From: Talpa occidentalis
Lineage: Eukaryota; Chordata; Mammalia; Eulipotyphla; Talpidae
NCBI RefSeq assembly: GCF_014898055.3
Contig: NW_023601433.1
Location: 87,119,106-87,183,105, forward strand
Direction of reading: 5' to 3'
Length of the DNA stretch: 64,000 nt
A model generated the notes under the pieces. That model searched no databases and was not told where the DNA came from. It was given only the letters and a program-made list of their open reading frames with translations. Position numbers and translations under genes: made by a program. Shown here one piece after another: positions 54,100 through 64,000 of this stretch. Numbering within the stretch: position 1 is the stretch's first letter; each line of letters opens with the position of its first letter.

Positions 54100-54420
54100 T
54101 ATAAATGTGTATCATCATCATCACATTCAAGACACACTTCTGTCACCACCAAGAAATATCCTCATGCTGTATCCTGCCTCCCCGTCCTCCAGCCTCTACC
54201 AACCAAACTGATCTGTCCCTTATAATTTTATCAACTCAGGAACAGGACATACATGCAATCATATAGCATGTAGCTCTTCAGCATTATCCTGTTTCTTTCA
54301 TTCAGCATCATGGCCTTAAGACCCATCTACGTTCTTGCCTGTGGCAATAGCCTTTTCAAGGCTGAGTAGTATTCCATGGTGTGAATGGACCACCCTTTGT
54401 TGACCCATTCACTTTGTTAA
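54100..54420 (-). mobile_element. old L1 3' UTR, antisense
   Basis: The phrases gccttgccc... and more clearly gcatgtagctcttcagc, tttctttcattcagcatcatg and gagtagtattccatggtgtg are antisense L1. Confidence 0.75.
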
Positions 54421-54689
54421 CCTTCTGTTTAACCTGTGTAAAAGCCTTGCCCCATTTTCCTCCTTCCCTCCACAGAAGTAATCTGTGTTCTGCAGTGACT
54501 GTGTATCTGTCTTATCCATGATTTCTGTTTTATTACATAATGAGGCTTCCCCAACCCATATCTGATTCTGTTCAGCATGTTTTAAACTTTTGCATGGGTG
54601 CTGTATCTTTCAGCAATTTCACCTTGTGCTGGAGATTCAGTGCTCAAGATTCAGTCCTGTTGCTGCAAGTTTACAAGTCCTTTTGCTCT

Positions 54690-54835
54690 GGTTTATTTTT
54701 CCTGGCCGTGTAATATTCCACTGGATGGCCAGCTCACTATCTGCTCCCCTCCTAATTGACACTTAATGTTGTTTCCTGTGTCTCGCTATTACAATGTTGC
54801 CATGAACAACCTTGATTGACCTCACCCTTAGGTAA
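54690..54835 (-). mobile_element. old L1 fragment, antisense
   Basis: The phrases ggccgtgtaatattccactgg and caatgttgccatgaacaacc are antisense L1 again, probably part of a second copy. Confidence 0.6.
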
Positions 54836-55129
54836 ACAAGAAAGACCCTTCAACACCCAAGACCCTTCAACAAGGGAAAAACAAATCCATCAGAGTTAGC
54901 TTTGAGAAGGGAAGCTAACATTTATAGATCCCTGTCAAGGAAGCGGATTCTATGCCAGCAGCTCACATGCATGATCTTAGCATGGACCTGGGAGATATCT
55001 GAGCCCCCACTGGTTGGGCAGCCTGGGAAGTACAGGAAATATTGACCCCATATGGGTCAAGGCATTCATCCTTTTTTCATCTTATATTGCTCATCTCTCA
55101 CTGTCTTTTTTGAAAAATTTAAATATAAC

Positions 55130-55320
55130 CCTCTAGACTCAGACGGCCTTTGCTTATTCTCTTGGTCCATAACTTAGAAGTTCTGTGACCACGGGCATAT
55201 TTATTCAAACTTTCTGGACCTCAGCTTCCTTACCTGTGAAATGGACACAGCATACACCCTATAAAATTATTGAAAATTGAGATCACCTATGCAAGTAACA
55301 CATCGTGTGGTGTTCAACTG
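55130..55320 (+). repeat. MIR
   Basis: The order cttagaagttctgtgaccacggg, ggacctcagcttccttacctg and gtgaaatggacacagc matches the MIR core and tail. Confidence 0.75.
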
Positions 55321-55324
55321 AGGC

Positions 55325-56165
55325 ACAGAGTGAATCTTAGATACAATAAATGGGGGTGCTCAAATGATACTGAGGAGGGAAGAGAGGACCATGATCCTAC
55401 TGAGCCTGTCTCTGCTTCGTGTTGCTTTACCAAAACCAAAAGCAGATGATTAAACCCTTTTCTTACTAAACCTTCGTGTTCCAAAGGAGGGATGCTTTAT
55501 GAGCCACCGAAGGAAGCCCACTGCTGTTCCATCTGACGGGCCGGTGGGTCTTCATTTCTCAGCTGTGTGGGGAGCACCACGCACTGACCCCATGCATGGT
55601 GACCACTGTGGCTCCCTCTCCAGCTGCGGGCAGAGCTCCAAGGTCATCAATAGTTGTTAAGAACCTGGAAGCATTTGTGCTTCACCTGCCAGGGCCATGG
55701 GGCTGTGGGGTACAGGCAGGGCAGAAGCTGGTTACCCCACACACAAACTCCTTCTCCCTGAAAAGACAGAGGGTGTCCAAATGTGAAGTGTGAGCTCAGG
55801 GAATCCAGCACTATTGCAAAATGGCCATGTTTCCTTTGTCATGAGTGACAGGAAAGGCAAACAGAGTTCCGTGCCTGGGTGCTCATCAGCTAAGCCTGCC
55901 AGTGAGGACTTCTTGGCCCTGAGTTGAATAAGCAATGTAGAACGTGCCAGAGCCTTTAGTTCTCCAGCAACGAGCAAACTGGGTCCCTGGGATAACACAT
56001 GGCAGAAACGCTGAAAGCGAGAGAATGGATGGATTGCACTGAAAACCCCAACTTGCTGTTTGGCTGAGTGGACGGAAGGAGAGGGAAGGTGATCCCTGCA
56101 TTACCTGAGGACAGAGCTCCTAGCAGAGAGTGTGTCTTTACACAAACTAGCTCAAAAACACCCTT
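55325..56165. other. intergenic, unassigned
   Basis: Nothing is recognised in this 0.8 kb. Confidence 0.4.
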
Positions 56166-56169
56166 CTTC

Positions 56170-56453
56170 GGGGCCTCCCTGGTGACGCAGGGGTTAAATC
56201 GCTTCACTATGAAGCTATTGCCAGCCACTGCAGTACCAGTTTGATCCCCACCCCAGCCAGGGAGCTACCCACATGGCGCAGCAGACCTCGCCTGTCTCCC
56301 CGCTGCTCCCCTCAGCAGTGTATTTCAGTAGATCTTGCCTGTTCTGCTCCCCACTCTGTCTCTGGTGCAACCTCTTACCCCCCCACCTGTCGCCTGCACC
56401 CCAGTTCTTATATGCATAAATAAATAAATAAAAATAAATCTTAAAAAAAAAAA
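56170..56453 (+). mobile_element. SINE, sense
   Basis: A complete copy, head GGGGCCTCCCTGGTGACGCAG, tail AATA repeats with TCTTAAAA. Confidence 0.92.
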
Positions 56454-57046
56454 TTTCCACCATGTGTTGCATGCTTATGGTCTCTGTGACCTTTTCAGGA
56501 AGAGTGGTTAGGGACAGTCACGTTCTCTCAGGTGACAATCTTCTGAGACAGAGGAGTTGGGGGTTTGAGTCACGTTCATGGTTACGAGCGCGGTGAGGGG
56601 CTGTGAGCTGGTCTCCTGGCAAAGCCCGCGCTTGGTTTAATTGTCTATTTCTTTCTGAGAGAGACACTCTATCTTCCTCTCTCTGTTTATAATTTTGTAT
56701 TTAAGTTCATTTGAAGTGTGTTTCCGCTGCTCGCAACCATAAAGCCCCTGAGTTCACGATGGTAATGGGGGCTGTCGTGTGGGGTGGGGTGTGCAACCTG
56801 CATCTGAAGATGTTCCTTTCGACCACACACGCTGTTGTAAACCAATTTACTCCATAAAAATTATACCATTCAAAACCCATCAGAATAAGGCACAGCCTCA
56901 CTGCCATGAAAAGAAGTTCTCTTCTCAGAAAGTTTGCCAGTAACACGCACAGCCCAGCCTCCAGCAGAGAACGTTGTCAAAATGGCAGTTCCACCCTCAA
57001 TCTGTAGAGTCAATCAATGTTATCTCGATTAAAGAAAATAAATTCG

Positions 57047-57293
57047 TAAAGACGGAAAGTAGGCAGGAGGCGGCCAGGGGCTGGAGGGGGCGGAGAAGGG
57101 AGAGTTAGTGTTTGATGGGGACAGAGTTTGAGTTTTGCAGGATAGAAAATCCTGGAGCTGGAGGAGGGGAGAGCGGCACAGCAGCGTGGCTGTGCTTACT
57201 GCCAGGGAACCGTGCATTTAGAAATGGTTAAGATGGCAAGCTCCGGGGGCCTCCCTGGCGGCCCAGGGGTTAAGGCTCAGCGCTATCACCACT
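57047..57293 (-). repeat. inverted duplication, copy B
   Basis: The reverse complement equals 38371-38640 at about 95 percent: old L1 piece 57047-57245 plus the first 48 bp of a SINE (57246-57293). The SINE stops abruptly at ATCACCAC. Confidence 0.88.
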
Positions 57294-57620
57294 CGGAAGA
57301 ATGCCACGACCTCGAGGTGACATCCTGGAAAGGTGGTCCCTAGATCCAGTGGCATGTATCCTTACAAGAGGAAATAAGCGGAGACGCAGACACGGAGAGC
57401 AGGCCTGTGTGAAGGCTCCTGGACGCAGGGAGTGCCACACAGGGCCAGGAGCCACCAGAGCTCGGCGTGAGGTGTGCCCTGACCCTCCCTGCTGCAGACC
57501 CTCACCGGCACCTTGATTCAGATCTCTTGCCTCTAGAACCGTGAGACAATAAATCTTTGTTGTTTTAAGCTGCCACGTCTGTCATGCTTTTGTTAAGGCA
57601 GCCCCAGGAAACAAACAGAC
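57294..57620 (+). mobile_element. MaLR-type (ERVL) LTR 3' part
   Basis: The phrases gtatccttacaagaggaaata, gaaccgtgagacaataaatc and tgttgttttaagctgcc are the 3' part of a MaLR/ERVL LTR, including its AATAAA signal (57549-57554). Confidence 0.7.
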
Positions 57621-58010
57621 TCGGCACACTAAACCAGTTCTTATCTCAGGGCCTTTGCACTTACCACCCCCTTGCCCAGGAAGCCCTTCCTGCAGATTAC
57701 CTCCCCCCTTCTGCGTGGTCAGCTTTGTCTTGTCATTTCCAGCTTATTTTGAGGCCCCTTCCCGTAGAGTTTATCCCAGGCTCTCTCTGCTTTAAGCTGT
57801 CCCTGCCTTGCTACCCCTTTCTGTCCCCAAGTCCCTTTCCATTCACGAACTTGCTTCATTTCTGTCTTTTTCCCCACTTAAATGTGAGTTCGAAGAGCGT
57901 CAAGGTCTTGAGTTCTGTGCTCTCCTTCCACCATCGGCCCAGAGCTGCACCTGACACAGTGGGCGCTTTATGCGGACAAGCTCACGGGGTGAGTGAGGAA
58001 ATTAGGCGAG
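57621..58010 (+). repeat. L2 3' part
   Basis: The phrases tcagggcctttgcacttacc, cccaggaagcccttcctgcag and gtcaaggtcttgagttctg follow the L2 3' region in order. Confidence 0.75.
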
Positions 58011-58800
58011 GGGAGTGTCTGAACAGACTGGAGTTTCACAGCTGGCTCCCTGCTGACTCACACGTCGAGGGAGGCCGTGGGGGGATCCCGCTCTCCTCCC
58101 AGCTCTTCTCTGGGGCCGCTGCCTCTCTAAGGAGGTGACCTGTGGGCTCCGCCTCCACCTCTAGGAGTTGCTTGGAGAAGGGGGCAAGTGAACTGCGCTG
58201 GAAACACGTAAGAAATTCGAGGACGTCTCCCTTTCCCCGCTTCCTGCCACTCTCCCGGGGCTGGGAGTGTATCAATCGGGGCAGGACCTGCCTCTCTTAT
58301 CTCTATCCAAATCAGGATGTCAAAGCAAGCCTCATCTTGCCAAAGAAGCAAGGAGTGACTGCAGCTGGAAATGCAAGCGTACCAGAAACTTGGACCCATC
58401 ACAGGCGCAAACCAGTGCGTCTCCTCTCCCTCCTGGAACTGGGACTGGACCTCTTCCAGGGGAACTGCCGTGGGCCCCTCCTATGCAAAAATCCACCCCC
58501 CCACCCCCCTCGTCTGCCCCAATTCTTTCTTTAATATGCAAATCCCAATAGCAACAGTCACCAGTGTCTAAATAACCCGTGTCCTCTCAGCGCCACTTCC
58601 CAAACACGAGTCTTTATTTGCCCCCAGCCCTTTCTGCCCTTGTTACTCGGTGCTGCCTCACGGTGCAGCTCCGGGTCGTCCTCGTCCGGCGTTATAGCAC
58701 TTTCCCTCCAGGACACAGTTAACAGCCCCTCAAGGTCTCTGCTTAAGTAAGAGACCCATTTCGGTGAACCCTAACCCAGACAAGGGCAGCACCAGATTGC
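58011..58800. other. intergenic downstream of HCAR2, unassigned
   Basis: No repeat was recognised. TTTATT at 58613-58618 would be a distal AATAAA for HCAR2 on the minus strand. Confidence 0.4.
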
Positions 58801-58812
58801 CTGCTGTCAAGG

Positions 58813-58818
58813 TTTATT
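58813..58818 (-). other. HCAR2: candidate HCAR2 poly(A) signal
   Basis: AATAAA on the minus strand lies about 815 nt downstream of the HCAR2 stop. It is the first canonical signal and would give an mRNA of about 2 kb. A second lies at 58613-58618. Confidence 0.5.
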
Positions 58819-59631
58819 GAGTGGTAGATTTCTTCTAGGTACAGAAACTCGGGGAAAGAAGCGGGAGGCACCCGCCCCTTCCGCCCGGGGAAGCATTTTC
58901 GTCCTAATGACAACAAAGGTGGGAAGCAGCTCTCTCTCCTGAAGGCTTTTAAGTGCTCAACCTTCAAATTAGTGTAAACAAGAGGGGACTGGATTAATTG
59001 CAGGCTGTGGCCCTGAGCCATTTCCTTTCCCTCAGTAACACTGTTTTGCTCCGTCCCTCCTGGGGCTAACCTCCTCCTCACCCCGCTGGAAACTCAGATG
59101 TTAAATAAAACTGGCAAGTCCCTTTGCCCAGTCTGTTTCTAAGGCTTGGCTCCTAGATGGATTGGCCCCTCCAAACCCAGGTGACCCGTAGCTTGTTGAG
59201 GGCCCCCTGGGCTCCCTCCACGGATGGCAGGACCCCCCAGCCGTTCAGCTCTCCTCATGCCGGCCATGCTCGTGAACAGGCGAGCTGCCGCCAGGAGCTG
59301 AGAACCATCGAGTCTCAAGCTTGAAGGAAAGAGGCCAGTGAACCCCCCAGCGCTGGTGGGCACCTCTGGGGCTCTCTGTTCAGCAGAAATGGTGACAGCT
59401 TTGCCGTCTTCAGATCTGCGAGTGTCAGAGATGAAGCAGAAGTTTCAGGTACCCAGAAATGTCACTCTCAGATCCCCGGCGAGGTCTGTGCACACGCTCT
59501 GCAGCCTGGGTGCCCCTCCACCACACTGCTTCTCTGGAGATTCCGGGGACCCCGAGGCCACGTCTGCTGATGTTACTCTGTACACTGACTAAACTGTCTC
59601 CAGACACCTTCGGTCCTCCCGGCTTGGTTAG

Positions 59632-60729
59632 TTAACGAGCCTCTGGGGCCAGGTGAGAGGGGTTCCAGGGCTCCCCGGGGTCAGTCATTAGCACGTCTGG
59701 AATGTTCCTGGTGGTACTCGGATCCCCGGTGAGCTCGGCGCTCGTGCTGCGGTAGTTATCTGCCTCCTCCGGGCTGTTCTTCCGGAGGCAGCGGCGCTTC
59801 AAGGTGGAGAAGAAGTTGGGGAAGGAGGGGCTGGAGAAGTAGTACACCAGCGGGTCCAGCATGCTGTTCATGTAGGTGAAGCTGAGCGTGATGAAGAACG
59901 CCAGGTCCACCGAGCTGTAGCCGGCGCAGGTCTGCATGCCCCTCGTGTGCAGCAGCCAGAGCTCGTAGATGCGCACGGCCACGCTGGGCAGGAAGCAGAG
60001 GACGAAGACGATTGCCACCACCACGATGAAGCAGATGGCCCTCTTGATCTTGGCGTGCCTGTCCATTTGCCGCTGCCGCAGCGTCCAGATGATTCTGGTG
60101 GTGCAGTAGAGGATGATGCCCAGGGGCAGGAAGAACTCCAGGAGGAACAGGGCGTCATGCCACTTGAAGTCGTTGCAGATGGTGAAGCTGCTGCACAGGT
60201 TGAAGCCTTCGGCGTCGGCGTGGAACAGCTTGTTGCTTATCAGGATGTGACTTGTCAAGGCGATGGTGACAACCCACAGCAGGCAGGAGATGATGACCGC
60301 GGTGCGATTGGAGATCTTGTTCACTGCGTGGTGGGGATGGACCACCCGGAAATACCTGTCCACGGCCACCACGGTGAGGAAGATGACGCTGCCCTGGCGG
60401 TTCATGGCCACCATGAAGAGCATCGCCCGGCACGGCACATCCCCGAACTTCCAGTCCCACTTCCTCACGTAGTTGTCCATCAGGAACGGCAGGCAGATGA
60501 TCAGAAGAAAGTCAGCCACAGCCAAGTTCAACAGGAAAATCCGGCTGGATTTCCAGGACTTGAGGTGGAAGCAGAAGATCCACAGGGCGAGGCCATTGCC
60601 CAGGAGCCCGAACACAAACTCCAGCCCCAGCAACGGCGGGAGCACTTGGGGCAAACGGTTGTGTCGGAACACACAGCAGTTCGTCCCATGGATCATCAGG
60701 AAGTGTTCCTGGATGTCGTGCGGCCTCAT
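59632..60729 (-). CDS. HCAR2: HCAR2 (GPR109A), niacin/beta-hydroxybutyrate receptor
   Basis: A single-exon, 365-residue class A GPCR of the hydroxycarboxylic acid receptor family, coupling to Gi in adipocytes and myeloid cells (family knowledge). Visible: Cys18-Cys19 near the N-terminus, TM1 about 28-52 with Asn45, TM2 about 62-86 with Asp73, Cys100, DRY at 124-126, extracellular loop 2 with Cys179 and Cys185, Cys268, and DPLVY at 292-296. Arg111 in TM3, the carboxylate anchor, is present. Leu83, Asn86, Trp91 and Met103 match human HCAR2, not HCAR3. Loop 2 has two more residues than human (365 against 363). The ATG at 60729 matches the human N-terminus; its Kozak context is weak. Synteny after KNTC1 agrees. 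It is intact; a further paralogue such as HCAR1 would lie beyond the window. Confidence 0.97.
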   Translation of the reverse strand: MRPHDIQEHFLMIHGTNCCVFRHNRLPQVLPPLLGLEFVFGLLGNGLALWIFCFHLKSWKSSRIFLLNLAVADFLLIICLPFLMDNYVRKWDWKFGDVPCRAMLFMVAMNRQGSVIFLTVVAVDRYFRVVHPHHAVNKISNRTAVIISCLLWVVTIALTSHILISNKLFHADAEGFNLCSSFTICNDFKWHDALFLLEFFLPLGIILYCTTRIIWTLRQRQMDRHAKIKRAICFIVVVAIVFVLCFLPSVAVRIYELWLLHTRGMQTCAGYSSVDLAFFITLSFTYMNSMLDPLVYYFSSPSFPNFFSTLKRRCLRKNSPEEADNYRSTSAELTGDPSTTRNIPDVLMTDPGEPWNPSHLAPEAR

Positions 60730-60794
60730 GAGTGGATGGAAGGAGCGCGGCCAAGCGACTCACCTAGCAGACGCGCCGGAGAGAGGTGTGTGTG

Positions 60795-60829
60795 TGCTCC
60801 GCGTGTGGTTCAGCGCCGCCTTTATGTTA
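60795..60829 (-). promoter_or_regulatory. HCAR2: candidate HCAR2 core promoter
   Basis: A TATA-like ACATAAAGG lies at 60820-60828 on the minus strand, about 92 bp upstream of the ATG. It would place initiation near 60795. This is inference from position only. Confidence 0.3.
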
Positions 60830-60859
60830 TGTCAGGGTGTTGAAACTGAATGGTTACCA

Positions 60860-61484
60860 GGAAGCTACGACATTGCTTAAAAAAAAAAAAAGCCAGTCAG
60901 TTACGCAACCTGCTGTTTGCATAAACAAGGAATCAAAATCCCCTGGGCAGAATTTTTCTAAATGTAAAGGATAAGTTTAGACAAGCTGACTCATTTGTGA
61001 GGGACTGAAATGCAGGGCATCCCTCAGGAAGCCTGTCTGGGAGCACCGCGCCTCGGAGAAAGGGTCGCGGCACGTGATGAGCTTACATAATGAGCCATGC
61101 AACAAAGACAGCAACAATGATTTACTGGGCTAAACAGCATGGTTTTTCCAGAAAAATTAAAAAATCATATGAAATATTAACAGGCAGATGATTGAAGAAA
61201 TGGTGACTCATAGGATTTCCTTGCAAAGGCTAAGAAGATACTACACGTTGACTTTATCAGTCAGATATGAGTTTCCTCTCCTCGTGCCATCCTCCTTCTC
61301 AGCACAATTCAGCAATTAAAAAAAAATGAGAGTAGCATAAGATTTCACAATATATCTGAAAACTTGAACCTAGTTTGTATTGCCAGTGCTATGTTACAAT
61401 AAGTTGGGTTTTTTGTTTGCTTGTTTGTGTCAGGTTATGATATGATACTGTGCTCATGTCAGTGATTAATTTTGTTGTCCTTTT
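60860..61484. other. HCAR2 upstream region, unassigned
   Basis: AT-rich unique sequence; a CACGTG E-box lies at 61071-61076. No gene is visible. Confidence 0.4.
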
Positions 61485-61572
61485 TTTTAAATTAATAAGC
61501 TTTTAGGTTCATGGCAAAATTGAGCAGAGTACAGAGTCCCTGTCCCCGCTAATGCACAGCCTTCCACATCAG
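61485..61572 (-). repeat. old L1 3' UTR fragment
   Basis: The phrases aagcttttaggttcatggcaaaattgag (part) and gctaatgcacagccttccac are antisense old L1. Confidence 0.6.
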
Positions 61573-61581
61573 GTGTGTGAT

Positions 61582-61848
61582 TTTTTTTTTTAAAGATTTA
61601 TTTATTATTTATACAAGCACTGGGTACAGTCAGAAGCGCGAGAGGGTGAGAGAACCCACCAGAGCCAGAGCGGGGAGCAGAGCAGGCAGAAGGACCGAAG
61701 TACACTGCTGAGGGGAGCAGCGGGCGGCAGGAGAGGTCTGCGCGCCATGCGGGACCCTCCTCTGGTGGCCGGGGAGCAGCCGGGGATCGAACCGCAGCGG
61801 GCAGCTTCGCAACCCAGCGCTCAACCGCTGCGCCACCGGGGAGGCCCA
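61582..61848 (-). mobile_element. young SINE, antisense
   Basis: GTGTGTGAT flanks it (61573-61581 and 61850-61858). About 15 bp before the B box are deleted (cgaaccgcagcgggcagc on the plus strand). Confidence 0.94.
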
Positions 61849-61859
61849 AGTGTGTGATA

Positions 61860-62275
61860 TTTTTAAAGCCCCCTCTTTTGGAAAATTAAACTTAGAGCCA
61901 CAGAGTCTAAGAGGACTTTGAACTCTGCCTCCCAGCAGGTCACCAGTTCACAGATGGTCTGTTTGCTTTTCAGTGTAATTGGGTGTGATCCTATAATACA
62001 CTGTCATGTTTTGGTCTCATGAATTCTTACAGCAGCAAGGTTTCCAAATTGTGTTGCTATTTTGAGTCAGAAATAGGAAACGTATCTCTTGGGTTGCACA
62101 GCCGAGGGTTTTTCAGCTGCTCAGGAGAATGAGTCAGAATGGATGATTACACCCTCATGGGAAGGTGAAGGTGGGGATGATGACGACGTGACACAGCTGT
62201 CCCAACGGCTGGACCCCGTGCTCGCGACCTAGCTACATCCTCTTGTATTTCTGAGACTGCACGCCACGAGGTAGG
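61860..62275. other. intergenic, unassigned
   Basis: Nothing recognised. Confidence 0.4.
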
Positions 62276-62279
62276 GACA

Positions 62280-62425
62280 ATGACTGAACCTGATTTCAAA
62301 ATTAGGAAAGTGAAGCTCAGGGAGGTTGGAAATATGTTCAAACCTGCCCAGCTAATGACAGAGCTTGGCCTCGGACCTGGCACCAGCTGTATGTCCCTAA
62401 CCATTATACTGCACCTCAACATGGT
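62280..62425 (-). repeat. MIR, antisense
   Basis: The phrases gtgaagctcagggaggttgg, aatgacagagcttggcc and accattatactgcacc are antisense MIR. Confidence 0.8.
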
Positions 62426-62427
62426 TC

Positions 62428-62707
62428 TTTTTTTTTTTTTTTTTTAAGATTTATTTATTCATTTACACAAGAACCAGGGTACAGGCCAGATGCACAGGAC
62501 AGTGAGAGGATTCAACAGAGACAGAGTGGGAAACAGAACAGGCAGACTGATGAAATACACTGCTGAGGGGAGCAGCGGGCGCGACAGGAGAGGTCTTCAG
62601 CGCTATGTGGGACCCTCGCCGGTCGGCCAGGATCGAACTGGCGCTGCAGAGACTGAGGACAGCTTCACAGAGTGGAGCTCGGCTGCCTGCGCCAACAGGG
62701 GAGGCCC
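62428..62707 (-). mobile_element. SINE, antisense, in MIR edge
   Basis: A complete copy with long A tail. CAACATGGTTCTT and CAACTCAGTTCTT flank it, a target-site duplication with two differences. Confidence 0.92.
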
Positions 62708-62918
62708 AACTCAGTTCTTATCAAGGGATTGTTCCATCTATCTGCTCTGGATTGAGGTCACAGTATGTGGGTGTAGTAAGGCTCTAGTGAAATGATCAGT
62801 ATTTGCCTCCCATCCTGTTTGCCCGTGAATATCATGTTCCTTCTTGTACGAACATGGACTTGTCGATGATTTTCATCAATTAATCATCCGAGCCTTTATT
62901 AAATAAGAGTCAGAAAAA

Positions 62919-63073
62919 ATGGGGGCCTCCCTGGTGGCACAAGGGGTTAGTCTCAGCACTATGAAACTATCAGCAGCCACTGTAGTCTCTGGTGAATCTG
63001 TTCACCTTCCCGCACTCTGGACTACACCCCAGTTCTTGTATGCATAAATAAATAAATCTCAAAAAAAAAAAAA
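62919..63073 (+). mobile_element. SINE with central deletion (first of pair)
   Basis: Head and tail are joined directly after GCAGCCACTGTAG, losing about 120 bp of body. A-run tail continues into the next SINE. Confidence 0.88.
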
Positions 63074-63348
63074 GAATCGGGGTCTTTCTGGTGGCGCAAG
63101 AGGTTGAGACGCAACCTATGAAGCTGACCACAGCCACTGCAGCACGAATTCAATGGCCGGCCAGGGATCAGCCCACATGGTGCAGCAGTCCTCTCCTGAC
63201 TTGCCTGCTGCTCCCCTCAGCAGTGTATTTCAGTCAGTCTGCCTGTTCTGTTCCCCACTCTGTCTCTGGTGAGTCCTCTCACCCCCACACCTCTGGCCTG
63301 TAACCCCATTTTTGTATGCACAAATAAATAAATCTTTAAAAAAAAAAA
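63074..63348 (+). mobile_element. SINE (second of pair)
   Basis: A full-length copy directly follows the first. AAGAGTCAGAAAAA before the first (62905-62918) and AGAGTCAGAAAAA after the second (63349-63361) enclose the pair. Confidence 0.9.
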
Positions 63349-63361
63349 AGAGTCAGAAAAA

Positions 63362-63981
63362 CTCACAGTTAGTACATACTTCTAGGAGCTGGGATTTGTA
63401 AGGAACTCTCCCTTTTTAAGTTTTACAGCTTTATAATTTCTTTGAACAATAGGTCTAATTAAGATTAGAAAAGAAGAACAAATATTAAGTTTGAACAAGG
63501 AGGAAAGCAGGACACTTCACATTCTCTGTGGCTGATTGAGTAGTCTGAGTGTCTCCACCCCTCAGCTTCCTCGAGTCTCTGTCGAGGGATTTGACCATCG
63601 TGCCTCTTTCTTCCAGCGCTCATGTGATTCTGGGATGCAAAACCAAACTTCACAGCTGCTCAGAAAGAATGTGAATTCCAGCCTCCCTCGATTCTAGTCC
63701 TAGCTATGGAGTTTCCAGTCTTCCCGCTGCTCTCGGCATGTTTTGTCTTGCTGGTATCCTTCTTGTATGTATTTATTTTTTAGTTCCTGGTGCATGAGTA
63801 TTACAGAAACTTGTTGTAATGAATCATTTCTGCAGCAAAGGTGATTCCACTGAGTTTTGTTGAAACTGCACTTAAAATCTGTAACTTCCGCAATGAACAC
63901 GAATCTTTTGTGTTTATCTCACAGGCCTGAATGTGTGCCATGAACAGATTGAACTATTTTTCCATTAAAAATAATAATAAC
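63362..63981. other. intergenic, unassigned
   Basis: No gene or repeat recognised. Confidence 0.4.
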
Positions 63982-63982
63982 T

Positions 63983-64000
63983 GGGCCTCCCTGGTGGAGC
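63983..64000 (+). mobile_element. SINE start, cut by window edge
   Basis: GGGCCTCCCTGGTGGAGC is the SINE head; the rest lies outside the window. Confidence 0.75.

Noticed and set aside
57584..58138. 184-residue open frame
   Set aside because: It covers an L2 relic and LTR end; no recognisable protein.
59947..60843. 298-residue open frame on the plus strand
   Set aside because: It is the antisense of HCAR2, rich in H, E, D and Q as expected for the complement of hydrophobic GPCR codons, and has no similarity.

Overview
This is a window of a placental-mammal nuclear genome. It shows split genes with GT-AG introns, dense interspersed repeats (tRNA-derived SINEs, L1, L2, MIR, LTR and hAT fragments) and the local gene order KNTC1 then HCAR2 known from human 12q24.31. 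I see no 7SL-derived SINE (Alu or B1). The dominant SINE is tRNA-derived, most like tRNA-Glu, with an (AATA)n-TCTTT-A(n) tail. Together these argue against a primate or typical rodent, but I cannot name the species from the sequence.

Positions 897-29593 (+) hold the 3' half of KNTC1 (kinetochore-associated 1, ROD). I place 28 coding exons with canonical splice sites and a fully consistent chain of reading phases. They encode 1,030 residues plus the stop codon, roughly the last 1,030 of the 2,209 residues of human KNTC1. The first half of the gene lies upstream of the window. KNTC1 is the large subunit of the ROD-ZW10-ZWILCH kinetochore complex. Its introns carry many SINEs. One sits 21 bp after a splice donor, one makes up most of a very short intron, and an old L1 fragment runs into the acceptor tract of the penultimate exon. 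A complete solo LTR (19755-20216) lies in another intron.

Positions 29594-59631 are intergenic. They are mostly old antisense L1 3' ends, a younger L1 broken by two SINEs, MIR and L2 relics, LTR fragments and SINEs. Points of interest are an isolated CpG island (about 52080-52390), an inverted duplication of a SINE-L1 junction 18.6 kb apart, a long inverted repeat near 34-35 kb, a templated 34-bp insertion at 51135-51168, and an unidentified coding-like relic near 46.2-46.7 kb.

Positions 59632-60729 (-) hold an intact single-exon HCAR2 (GPR109A, the niacin and beta-hydroxybutyrate receptor) of 365 residues. Its ligand-anchoring arginine and the residues that separate HCAR2 from HCAR3 are retained. 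The remainder to 64000 is upstream sequence with more SINEs; a further SINE is cut by the window edge. KNTC1 and HCAR2 are neighbours by synteny only; nothing suggests joint function. I found no previously undescribed gene system here. The unusual signals are repeat-driven rearrangements, the SINE family itself and the orphan CpG island.
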